A program made the position numbers and the translations under genes. A DNA stretch of 46,524 bases from Reyranella soli (lineage in GTDB: Bacteria > Pseudomonadota > Alphaproteobacteria > Reyranellales > Reyranellaceae), in NCBI RefSeq assembly GCF_007992495.1, contig NZ_BKAJ01000113.1, positions 1-46,524 on the forward strand, in the 5' to 3' direction. Of the stretch, positions 18,095 to 25,167 are shown one piece after another (the stretch's first letter is position 1; every line of letters starts with the position of its first letter). The notes beneath the pieces are model-generated. The model had not been told where the DNA came from and did not search any database. It saw nothing but the letters and a program-made list of their open reading frames with translations.

Positions 18095-19058
18095 CCCCCG
18101 CGCGCGAGGCGGGCCCTCTGAATCGGTCACTGACCCCCAGTGCCAAGCGATTCAGGAGGAGTTGCAACGTCGGGCAGGCATCGAGGATGTCGAGGGCCGC
18201 TTCCATCTCCGCTCGCTTCGTGCGTTCCGCCTCCACCACTAGCGCAATCTGACCGGCCGCGGAAGCGAGCAAGCCGGCGATACTGGATTCCAGGCAGGCC
18301 GGTGTGTCAAGGACGACGATATGGTCCGAAAGCCGCCCGCTGAGATGAAGCAGTGCCGCCGCCATGGCACTGCCCTGCGAGCCGGAAGGCCCGGCCATGC
18401 CATACGGCAGGACTAACAGGCCGGGGACTTCGGTGCGCCGCAGCAAGCCCGCGGGGTCGGGGCCGCCCGTGTCGCGCAACTGCGCGAGTCCCGGCGCGCT
18501 GCCCAGGCCGAGAAGGGCGGTGAGCGAGCCGGCGCTCCGTTCGGCATCCACCAGGATTACGGGGCGATGCGCGCCCTCGGCGATGCTCGCAGCGAGGTTA
18601 AGCGCGACGAAGGACTTGCCCTCGCCGCTATGGGTGCTGGTGATCATCACCAGCCGCGCCTGCCGCCCCTCGGCCGGAGGCGTGGCTTCGACGCTGCGCA
18701 GCACCTGCTCGCGAACCAGCGCGATCTCCTCCCGAGCGGAGCCCGCCTTGTCGACCAAGCCAGCGCGCCGCAGAAGCGCGCGGGTGACCGGGGCGAGCTC
18801 GTTGTGGCCGAGCAGACTGGCGCCCTGGCTGTGGGGAGGCGGCGCCACTACCGTCTCCACTACCGCGGGGATCACCTCGACCGGTGCCAGAGGCGGCCGC
18901 GACGCACGGGCGAGGGATGCGTCGTCCGCTATGGCGATGCGGGCCGCGTCGGCCGCCCGTTCGACGAGATGGCGGCGCCCATCGTCCGCCATAGCGATGC
19001 GGGCCGCATCGGCCGCCCGCTCGACCAGATGGGAACGCCGAGGGATGGAGGCGCTCAT
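18072..19058 (-). CDS. BY-kinase-like autokinase/ParA-type ATPase, XrtA-associated, with an internal N-terminal repeat
   Basis: This 328-residue P-loop protein resembles the exosortase-associated tyrosine autokinase (TIGR03018). Walker A reads THSGEGKSF, the Walker A'-type strand is VILVDAERSAG and Walker B is HIVVLDTPA. The usual partner, the Wzz-like gene, lies directly upstream with an ATGA overlap. Two features are odd. Residues 10-26 and 30-46 are near-identical copies of a 17-residue block inside a 20-residue period. The C-terminus (after GVSDRF) is short and has no tyrosines, whereas BY-kinases usually carry a tyrosine cluster there. The A' motif is also unlike the usual D-x-D-x-R form, so kinase activity should not be assumed. 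Confidence 0.85.
   Translation of the reverse strand: MSASIPRRSHLVERAADAARIAMADDGRRHLVERAADAARIAIADDASLARASRPPLAPVEVIPAVVETVVAPPPHSQGASLLGHNELAPVTRALLRRAGLVDKAGSAREEIALVREQVLRSVEATPPAEGRQARLVMITSTHSGEGKSFVALNLAASIAEGAHRPVILVDAERSAGSLTALLGLGSAPGLAQLRDTGGPDPAGLLRRTEVPGLLVLPYGMAGPSGSQGSAMAAALLHLSGRLSDHIVVLDTPACLESSIAGLLASAAGQIALVVEAERTKRAEMEAALDILDACPTLQLLLNRLALGVSDRFRGPASRAGDVAVGAH
18921..19032 (-). repeat. Imperfect tandem repeat, 60-bp period, within the autokinase gene
   Basis: Positions 18921-18972 and 18981-19032 are two 52-bp copies with 6 mismatches, on a 60-bp period. Both are in frame and encode the block HLVERAADAARIA(M/I)ADD. Most differences are at third codon positions, so the duplication looks selected or at least tolerated. 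Confidence 0.9.
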
Positions 19059-20524
19059 ACGGCGAACCTTGCCACGAGGTTGAGTGGCCCAATGGCCGTA
19101 ACGACGAGTCCGAGGGGAAGCGGCAGCAGGCAGAGGAAGAGGAGCACGACGTCCGCCCTGCGCAGCCGGCCGCGCGACGGGGCGGAGAAGGCGCCGAGCA
19201 CCGGCAGGCCGATGCCGCGCAGCTCGCGCAGCGTATAAAAGCTGGTGTCGAGCTGCACTTGGAGGAAAAGCAGCGCGCCGCCCGCACCGAGTGCCGCCAG
19301 CAGCACTCCAGCCGCCAGCAGCAGGCGCTTGGGACTGGTTGGAATGGTCGGCATGGTCGGCGGATCAACCACTTCGAGCGTCACGCGGTCGCTGCCTGTG
19401 CGCGCGGCTTCGGCGATATTCACTGACTCGCGGCGGGCCAGCAACTCCTCGTAGTTGCGACGGATGATGTTATAGTCGCGATCGAGATTGGCGAATTGCG
19501 CCTGTACCTCGGGCGCGTTGCGCGCCATTTCCTCCAGTCGGTTACTCTGCGCCTCCAGGTCGCGCAGTTGGCGTTCCAGCGAGGCAATCTGGGAGTCGGT
19601 ATCAACGATGCGCACCAGCAGCTGCTCGCGCACTGGATTGGCGCGCGTCGTGCCAGCGGCCGTGCGGTTGGCGCCAACTGCGCGGGCAGCCGCAACCGCG
19701 GCGCGCGCCGCGGCCACATCCGGGTGCTGCTCGGTGTAACGCTGGCGCAGGATCATCAGGCGCTGCTCCGCGTCGGCGGCGGAGGCTCCGGCTGGGGCCG
19801 CCACCTCGGGCGTAGCGTCGATCTGTTGCTGTAGGAGGGCGCGGAGGCCGATCTTATCCGACAATTCGCCGCGCATTGCCTCGATACGTGCGCGCACGGC
19901 ATCGAGCCGCGAGACGCTGCCGTTCAGGGCGAGCAAATCCTGGTAGCGCGAGGTGAACTCCGCGCGGCGCCGCTCTGCTTCGCGCAGCTGCTGCTCATAC
20001 GCGGCAAGCTGCTGCAGCAGGAAGGCGCGGGCATTCCCCATTTGGCGGCGGTCCGAGCCGCTGGCCAGTTCGAGGAACAGGTCCACAACCTGCTGTACCA
20101 CGCCATGCGCGACGATCGGATCGCTGTCGACATACTCAACGGTGAACAGGTTGCGCGCTTGGCTGCCGAAGCGGAGGTCGCGGGCCAGCGTATCGATGGT
20201 CTTCTCGCGGTCCGCGCCGGCGGCGATGCGTTGGGAGAGCGCGGAGCGGTCCACCAGCCTTTCGAGGTTGGGGCGACTAACCAAGGTACGCTGAAGCACC
20301 TCGACCTGCGCGGCAGGGGAATTGTCCATGGCGATGCCGCGCAGCAGCATGCCGAGCACAGCGTCGGCGTCGGCATAAATGCGCGCGGTGGAGACGTAGC
20401 GGTCAGGCAGCATACGCACGCCGGTCCAGCCGATCAGCGCCACCAGCCAGATCAGCGCCACGGCCTTCCAGCGGTGCCGCCAGGCCGAGGCGGAGTAGCG
20501 GCGGAGGAGGTCAATGGCAGTCAC
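19055..20524 (-). CDS. Wzz/GumC-type chain-length determinant, XrtA-associated
   Basis: This 489-residue inner-membrane protein has an N-terminal TM helix (about residues 20-40, KAVALIWLVALIGWTGV), a long periplasmic coiled-coil domain (about 150-390, many Q/E/R heptads such as RDLEAQSNRLEEMARN) and a second TM helix near 405-425. The PTSPKRLLLA motif before TM2 is the proline-rich Wzz signature. A further hydrophobic pair near the C-terminus (VVLLFLCLLPLPLGLVV) is typical of the TIGR03007 branch. It sets EPS chain length together with the autokinase, whose start overlaps its stop as ATGA. Confidence 0.93.
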   Translation of the reverse strand: MTAIDLLRRYSASAWRHRWKAVALIWLVALIGWTGVRMLPDRYVSTARIYADADAVLGMLLRGIAMDNSPAAQVEVLQRTLVSRPNLERLVDRSALSQRIAAGADREKTIDTLARDLRFGSQARNLFTVEYVDSDPIVAHGVVQQVVDLFLELASGSDRRQMGNARAFLLQQLAAYEQQLREAERRRAEFTSRYQDLLALNGSVSRLDAVRARIEAMRGELSDKIGLRALLQQQIDATPEVAAPAGASAADAEQRLMILRQRYTEQHPDVAAARAAVAAARAVGANRTAAGTTRANPVREQLLVRIVDTDSQIASLERQLRDLEAQSNRLEEMARNAPEVQAQFANLDRDYNIIRRNYEELLARRESVNIAEAARTGSDRVTLEVVDPPTMPTIPTSPKRLLLAAGVLLAALGAGGALLFLQVQLDTSFYTLRELRGIGLPVLGAFSAPSRGRLRRADVVLLFLCLLPLPLGLVVTAIGPLNLVARFAV

Positions 20525-20527
20525 TGT

Positions 20528-21160
20528 TCAGAACCAAGCTTGCGGAATAACGATGGTATCGCCCGGGCGAAGTGGCACGTCCTGGCTGACGTCGCCGCCG
20601 CGCATCAGGTCGTCGAGGCGGACGCGTAGGTTGCGGGGGGGCATGCCGGAGGCGTCGCGGCGGATGATTTCGGCACGGTTGCCGGCGGCATATCGGGTCA
20701 GGCCGCGCGCCTCGATCACGGCGTCGACTACAGTCATGCCCTCGCGGTAGGGCATGGTGCGCGGTTGGGTGGCCTCGCCGATGATGCGCACCTGGTGCGC
20801 CGGGGAGCCGACGAAGCCGCGCACCATCACCGTGACATTGGGATCGATCACATAGGGCCGCAGCCGCGCCGTGATGTCGGTGGCGAGCTGGGTGGGCGAG
20901 CGCCCAGCGGCGACGATGTCTGGTACCAAAGGCAGCGAGATGCGCCCGTCCGGCCGCACCGGCAGGCCGGTCGTGCTCAACTCCGGAGATAGATAGACGA
21001 AGACGTCGAGTCCATCGCCGGGGCCGATCACATACTCGGGCGCGGCCGCCCCGGTGGACACGGCGATGCTCTCGGGCGGCGGCGCAGTAGCGCTTGTGCA
21101 ACCCATCGCCGCGAGGGCAAGAACCGTCACGGCATAGTGCAAGACGTTCGTTGAACGCAT
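20528..21160 (-). CDS. Wza-like polysaccharide export lipoprotein, XrtA-associated
   Basis: This 210-residue protein has a lipoprotein signal peptide ending LAAMGC, with Cys21 as the lipid-bearing residue. It then has a Poly_export domain (YVIGPGDGLDVFVY, GRISLPLVPDI) and a SLBB-like domain (VRIIGEATQPRTMPYREGMTVVDAV). It would form the periplasmic/outer-membrane export channel. ATG 21160 is preferred over an upstream in-frame Met because GGGGGA lies 5 nt before it and because the signal peptide starts there. It is the first gene of the eight-gene operon running down to 12181. Confidence 0.93.
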   Translation of the reverse strand: MRSTNVLHYAVTVLALAAMGCTSATAPPPESIAVSTGAAAPEYVIGPGDGLDVFVYLSPELSTTGLPVRPDGRISLPLVPDIVAAGRSPTQLATDITARLRPYVIDPNVTVMVRGFVGSPAHQVRIIGEATQPRTMPYREGMTVVDAVIEARGLTRYAAGNRAEIIRRDASGMPPRNLRVRLDDLMRGGDVSQDVPLRPGDTIVIPQAWF

Positions 21161-21300
21161 TGATCCCCCAAACAATGATGGGGTGAACCTACGCAAGGTC
21201 GAATGCTCAACGCAACGCAGCGAAAGCCAAACATGATTGGTTCTTTTGGACTAGAACTTTTGGACAACTCTGAAAATTCAATGGGTTGTCGGCTAAGACG
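21161..21300 (-). promoter_or_regulatory. Candidate control region of the export operon, with paired 8-bp direct repeats
   Basis: The sequence upstream of the wza-like start is visibly AT-richer than its surroundings. It carries two direct copies of TTTTGGAC at 21244-21251 and 21258-21265, spaced 14 bp start to start. Such half-sites one to one-and-a-half helical turns apart could be a regulator binding site, but this is inference. No confident sigma-70 hexamers were picked. The operon starts here, so some promoter must lie in or near this stretch. Confidence 0.35.
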
Positions 21301-21404
21301 GGCCTTCTTGGGCGAGCGAGCCGAAGCATCTGGCTTGGCCTTCGCTGGCTTGCGCGACACAGGTGGCCCTGTTTGGCCGTCCCTACTGGCTGGCTGGCTG
21401 GCGG

Positions 21405-21690
21405 CGCGGCGATGGCAATCACACCGTCGACGGCGGCGCGGGTGCGGACGCCATGGACGACGGCCTGAGCGAAAACCTCTATCACGACGGCTATCTAACC
21501 CCGCCGGTGATGTTGCGACCGAGTTCGTGGCGGCAACGACGCGGTACACGCTTCGGTACCTTCGCTCTCTCGGTAACGTCGAGAACTTGACCTTGACCGG
21601 TGCGGCCGCGATTGAAGGCACCGACAACATCCTGCCCGAGCTTTGCCGGCATTAACACGCTGATTGGCGGCAGCAACGACACCTTGGGTT
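21405..21690 (+). pseudogene. Decayed RTX (hemolysin-type calcium-binding repeat) gene fragment
   Basis: RTX-like protein sequence is spread over all three forward frames. At 21408-21492 it reads GDGNHTVDGGAGADAMDDG. At 21503-21643, in a second frame, it reads AGDVATEF followed by GNVENLTLTGAAAIEGT. At 21648-21689, in a third frame, it reads NTLIGGSNDTL. In intact RTX proteins these three blocks occur in this order in one frame, so at least two frameshifts are needed. There is no start codon or ribosome binding site. It is a relic of a secreted RTX protein gene and cannot be expressed as such. Confidence 0.8.
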
Positions 21691-21881
21691 CGGCGCGACG
21701 CTCGTCGGCTCCAGCTGTCAGTGCGTTTCTCTTCCGAACGGGTGCCTCGGCCGGGCACATCCGAGGTACCTATTCGGCTTGGATGCAAATGTGCAGTCGA
21801 AGCGGATACGTTGCCCCAGCCAAGAGTTTGGCAGGGTGTGGGCGGCCGGTGGGACGGCTGCCGCTAAGGGAAGGAGAATTC

Positions 21882-21944
21882 ATGTGCGTTTTGAACGTTC
21901 CCGGGCGGTATCCGACGATCGCGGCTGCAGTGACGGCAGCGTGA
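21882..21944 (+). pseudogene. 20-codon leader frame, N-terminal remnant of a beta-helix-type protein
   Basis: A strong Shine-Dalgarno (AAGGAG at 21872-21877) precedes ATG 21882. The frame encodes MCVLNVPGRYPTIAAAVTAA and stops at 21942-21944. VPGRYPTIAAAV is the usual opening of right-handed parallel beta-helix proteins. The continuation expected in that family (DG-x-VIVAPDYAGGEAV) is found in the next frame, which is the start of the sugar transferase. So this is a frame-shifted N-terminus of a beta-helix gene. Its stop overlaps the GTG start of the transferase as GTGA, so ribosomes loading here could pass into the transferase. Confidence 0.6.
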
Positions 21945-22651
21945 TCGTGGCGCCAGACTATGCGGGCGGCGAGGCCGTCATGGTGAGCGCCGATGGGCAG
22001 GTGGTGCCGGAATTCTTGCCGCAGAACTGGCTACGCGGCACCCGCGCCCTGCGCCAGGGCGCGCTGGAGCATGTCCTGCATCGCGGCCTCGACATCTGTG
22101 CCAGCCTCTCACTGCTGCTGCTGACACTGCCGCTGCTGCTGGTGGTCGCGCTGGCCATCAAACTCGATACGCGCGGACCGCTCTTTTACCGCCAGGAACG
22201 CGTCGGGCAGCACCATCGCCGCTTCCATATCCTGAAATTTCGCTCCATGACGGTCGATGCCGAGAAGCCCGGCGCAGCGGTCTGGGCCACTGTGGGCGAT
22301 AGCCGGGTGACGCGGGTGGGCCGCTTCATCCGCCTCACCCGAATCGACGAGATTCCGCAGGCCATCAACATCCTGCGTGGCGACATGGCCTTCGTCGGCC
22401 CGCGGCCTGAGCGACCCGTCTTCGTCGAGCAGCTCACCGCCGCCATCCCGCATTACGCGGACCGCGCCGCGGTACGCCCGGGACTGACGGGCTGGGCGCA
22501 GGTAAAATACTCCTACGGCGCCTCGATCGAGGATGCGCGGGAGAAGCTATCCTACGATCTGTGGTACATCCGGGAGCGCAGCCTATGGCTGGATCTGCGC
22601 ATTATCCTCGCCACAGTCCGGGTGGTCCTGCGCCAGGCTGGAGCACGGTGA
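21941..22651 (+). CDS. Undecaprenyl-phosphate sugar-1-phosphate transferase (monotopic PGT domain only)
   Basis: This protein of about 236 residues carries the bacterial sugar transferase domain: membrane re-entrant helix HRGLDICASLSLLLLTLPLL (about 47-66), GPLFYRQERVG, FHILKFRSM, the catalytic Asp-Glu in RLTRIDEIPQ and FVGPRPERP. It links a sugar-phosphate to undecaprenyl phosphate, the first step of EPS repeat assembly. Exosortase-locus homologues (WcaJ/TIGR03013 type) are about 450 residues with an N-terminal membrane and nucleotide-binding-like half, which is missing here. The first 20 residues (APDYAGGEAVMVS) look like beta-helix protein, not transferase. I chose GTG 21941, which overlaps the leader stop; ATG 21980 is an alternative. 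The catalytic domain itself looks intact. Confidence 0.85.
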   Translation: MIVAPDYAGGEAVMVSADGQVVPEFLPQNWLRGTRALRQGALEHVLHRGLDICASLSLLLLTLPLLLVVALAIKLDTRGPLFYRQERVGQHHRRFHILKFRSMTVDAEKPGAAVWATVGDSRVTRVGRFIRLTRIDEIPQAINILRGDMAFVGPRPERPVFVEQLTAAIPHYADRAAVRPGLTGWAQVKYSYGASIEDAREKLSYDLWYIRERSLWLDLRIILATVRVVLRQAGAR

Positions 22652-22654
22652 GGC

Positions 22655-23929
22655 ATGGCACGCCTGTCCCCCTTGGCCGCCGCCGCCCCGTCGGCGGAGA
22701 TTCTGCCCTTCCCCGTTGAGATTAAGCGCAGGGATGTCGCACCGCTGCGCTTGCTGACCTTCAGCACGTTGTACCCGAACGCGGCGCAGCCCAATCATGG
22801 CATCTTCGTCGAGAACCGGCTGCGCCACTTGGTGGCGAGCGGCGGGGCGACCAGCACGGTGGTCGCGCCGGTGCCCTGGTTCCCCTCTCGCGATGCGCGG
22901 TTTGGCGAATGGGCGCGTTGCGCCGCGGCGCCAGCCGAGGAGATGCGGCACGGGCTGCGCGTGCTGCATCCGCGGTACGCCGCGCCGCCGCGCCTCGGCA
23001 TGTATACCGGCCCTTGGGCGCTGCTGCGGGCCGGCCGCGCCGCGCTCGCCCAATTGCTCGCCGAGGGCGCGCGTTTCGATGCCATCGATGCGCACTACCT
23101 CTACCCGGATGGCGTTGCTGCGGTGTGGCTTGCGCGCGAGGCCGGGCTGCCGGTGGTGATCACCGCGCGCGGTTCGGACACCAGCCAGCTGCCGCGCTTC
23201 GCGCTTCCGCGCCGGCTGATTGGCGCCGCACTGCGCGAGGCGGATGCGCTGATCGCGGTAAGTGCGGGTCTCGCTGCGGGGCTGAACGCTCTGGGGGCGG
23301 CACCTGGGAAAGTCACGGTGCTGCGTAACGGCGTTGATCTCGCCGCCTTTACCCCGCCGACTGATCGCACCGCGCTGCGGGCGGAACTCGGCTTTTCGGG
23401 ACCGGTTATCCTTTCGGTTGGGCATCTGATTGAAAGGAAGGCGCATCATCACGCAATCGGCGCCCTGGTGGAGCTTCCTGGGGTCAGCCTCTTGATCGCC
23501 GGTGAGGGACCGGAGCGCCGGGCCCTGACGGCGCTGGCCGAGCGGCTCGGCGTGGCTGAGCGCGTCCATATGCTGGGTGCCCGGCCGCATGGTGAGCTGA
23601 AGAAGCTTTACGGCGCGGCCGATGCGTTGGTGCTCGCCTCCACCCGCGAGGGCTGGGCGAATGTGATGCTGGAAGCCATGGCCTGCGGCACGCCGGTGAT
23701 CGCCGGTCCGGCTTGGGGCAGCCGCGAGGCCATTTCGGCCCCCGAGGCCGGACTGGTGCTCGACGAGGTCGGCGCGAGTCCGATCGCCACGGCGCTCCGG
23801 CAGCTGCTGGCCAACCCGCCGGCCTGCCGCGCCACGCGCGCCCATGCGGAACGCTTTAGCTGGGATGAGACGACGCGCGGCCAAGTTGAGTTATTCGCTC
23901 AGGTGCTGGCGGTGCGGAGCGCGGCATGA
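22655..23929 (+). CDS. GT4-type glycosyltransferase
   Basis: This 424-residue GT-B protein has an N-terminal acceptor domain (LLTFSTLYPNAAQPNHGIFVENR), a central AHYLYPDGVAA segment, a mid-protein VLRNGVDLAAF and a donor domain with ILSVGHLIERK, IAGEGPERR and the GT4 E-x7-E motif EGWANVMLEAMACGTPV. It adds a sugar to the lipid-linked repeat in the cytoplasm. It starts 3 nt after the sugar transferase stop with GTGAGG just before the ATG. The first 30 residues are low-complexity (alanine/proline) and may not be conserved. Confidence 0.9.
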   Translation: MARLSPLAAAAPSAEILPFPVEIKRRDVAPLRLLTFSTLYPNAAQPNHGIFVENRLRHLVASGGATSTVVAPVPWFPSRDARFGEWARCAAAPAEEMRHGLRVLHPRYAAPPRLGMYTGPWALLRAGRAALAQLLAEGARFDAIDAHYLYPDGVAAVWLAREAGLPVVITARGSDTSQLPRFALPRRLIGAALREADALIAVSAGLAAGLNALGAAPGKVTVLRNGVDLAAFTPPTDRTALRAELGFSGPVILSVGHLIERKAHHHAIGALVELPGVSLLIAGEGPERRALTALAERLGVAERVHMLGARPHGELKKLYGAADALVLASTREGWANVMLEAMACGTPVIAGPAWGSREAISAPEAGLVLDEVGASPIATALRQLLANPPACRATRAHAERFSWDETTRGQVELFAQVLAVRSAA

Positions 23930-24888
23930 CGCTTTGGCTGGTTACCGGTGGTTGCGGCTTCATCGGTTCGCATCTCTGCGCCGCCCTTGTCGCGGCGGGG
24001 CAGCGCGTGCGGGTGTTGGACAATCTGTCCACGGGCCGGCGGGAGAACCTTGCCCCCGGCGCCGAGTTGCTGGTGGGGGATGTGGGCGACCCGCAACTGC
24101 TGACGCGCGCCCTGGAGGGCGTTGTCGGCTGCTTTCACCTCGCTGCCATCGCCTCAGTGGAGCGTGGCGTACGCGAATGGCGCGAAACGCACCGAGTGAA
24201 TCTTTCTGCTTTCGTCGCACTGCTGGACGCGGCGCGGGCGGCGGGCGGCGTGCCGGTGGTCTATGCTTCCTCCGCCGCAGTCTATGGCAGCAACGATGCG
24301 CTGCCGCTTGCTGAGACGGCGGACACCCGGCCGCTTTCCGCCTATGGCGCCGACAAGCTGGGCTGCGAGTTGCAGGCCCGGGTCGCCGGGGCAGTGCACG
24401 GCATACCGACACTCGGGTTGCGCTTCTTTAACGTCTATGGCGTGCGGCAAGACCCAGCCTCGCCCTATTCGGGGGTGATTTCCATCTTTGCGGACCGGTT
24501 GCTGCGCGGGGAGGCGCTGACCGTGTTCGGCGACGGGCTGCAGAGCCGCGACTTCGTGCATGTCTCGGCGGTAGTGGCGGCGTTGCGGGCTGGAATGGGC
24601 CGGGCCAATACAGCGGCGCCGGTGTTCAATGTCTGCGCCGGGCGCAGCACCACGGTGCTGGGACTGGCACGGACCCTGGCTGAAGCCTGTGACATGGAGC
24701 CCGTCATCCACCACGCGGTCGGCCGCGCTGGGGAGGTGCGCCATTCGCTCGGCGCGCCGGAGGCCGCACGCGCGACACTTGGTCTGAACGAGCCGTTGCC
24801 ACTGCTGGATGGGTTGCGGGAGGTAGTGGGCTGGATGCGCTCCGGCCGTCCGCTGCTGGCGGCGGCCGAGCTAGTTGAAGGCGAGTAA
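23926..24888 (+). CDS. NAD-dependent nucleotide-sugar epimerase (GalE-like SDR)
   Basis: This 320-residue extended SDR has GGCGFIG at residues 8-14, YASSAAVYGSN with the catalytic serine, and YGADK with the catalytic tyrosine and lysine. RFFNVYGVRQDPASPYSGVISIF is typical of UDP-glucose/UDP-GlcNAc 4-epimerases. ATG 23926 overlaps the preceding glycosyltransferase stop as ATGA, so they are cotranslated. It probably supplies a C4-epimerised UDP-sugar for this EPS; whether glucose or N-acetylglucosamine is not readable. Confidence 0.88.
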   Translation: MTLWLVTGGCGFIGSHLCAALVAAGQRVRVLDNLSTGRRENLAPGAELLVGDVGDPQLLTRALEGVVGCFHLAAIASVERGVREWRETHRVNLSAFVALLDAARAAGGVPVVYASSAAVYGSNDALPLAETADTRPLSAYGADKLGCELQARVAGAVHGIPTLGLRFFNVYGVRQDPASPYSGVISIFADRLLRGEALTVFGDGLQSRDFVHVSAVVAALRAGMGRANTAAPVFNVCAGRSTTVLGLARTLAEACDMEPVIHHAVGRAGEVRHSLGAPEAARATLGLNEPLPLLDGLREVVGWMRSGRPLLAAAELVEGE

Positions 24889-25044
24889 CGCAATGGCCGC
24901 GATACCGCCCCAAAGCAGCAGCGACAGGACAATGATGACCAGTGCAGCGGTCGGCCAGGCCAAGCGCGTGCCCGCGCGAGCTTGTGAAGGCAGAGGATTC
25001 CCAAACTCTGCGTGCGCTTTGTCAACTTTCTTGGCAGCGACCAC
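24871..25044 (-). CDS. Small single-pass membrane protein, antisense to the epimerase 3' end
   Basis: A 57-residue frame starts at GTG 25044 with GAGGA about 8 nt upstream and ends in a TAG at 24871-24873, overlapping the convergent epimerase gene by 18 nt. It has a charged N-terminus (VAAKKVDKAHAEF) and one strong TM helix (ALVIIVLSLLLWGGIAAIAL) at the C-terminus. It occupies the only gap in this plus-strand operon. I do not recognise the family. The clear TM helix and ribosome binding site favour a real gene, but length and strand argue for caution. Confidence 0.45.
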   Translation of the reverse strand: MVAAKKVDKAHAEFGNPLPSQARAGTRLAWPTAALVIIVLSLLLWGGIAAIALLAFN

Positions 25045-25167
25045 GGGACATCCTCACGCGAATGAACGGTCACGGTACCAATCCAATAGCCGACACGCGC
25101 TAGGCGGCATAGGCCGACTTTGCGGCGTCGGCCCAGCTATACACATTACTGTGGAAAAGGTTCCAAT

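Noticed and set aside
21779..21940. N-terminal extension of the sugar transferase to ATG 21779
   Set aside because: The 54 extra residues resemble nothing, contain Arg/Cys-rich shadow-like sequence, and lack a ribosome binding site; GTG 21941 overlaps the stop of a leader with a strong site.
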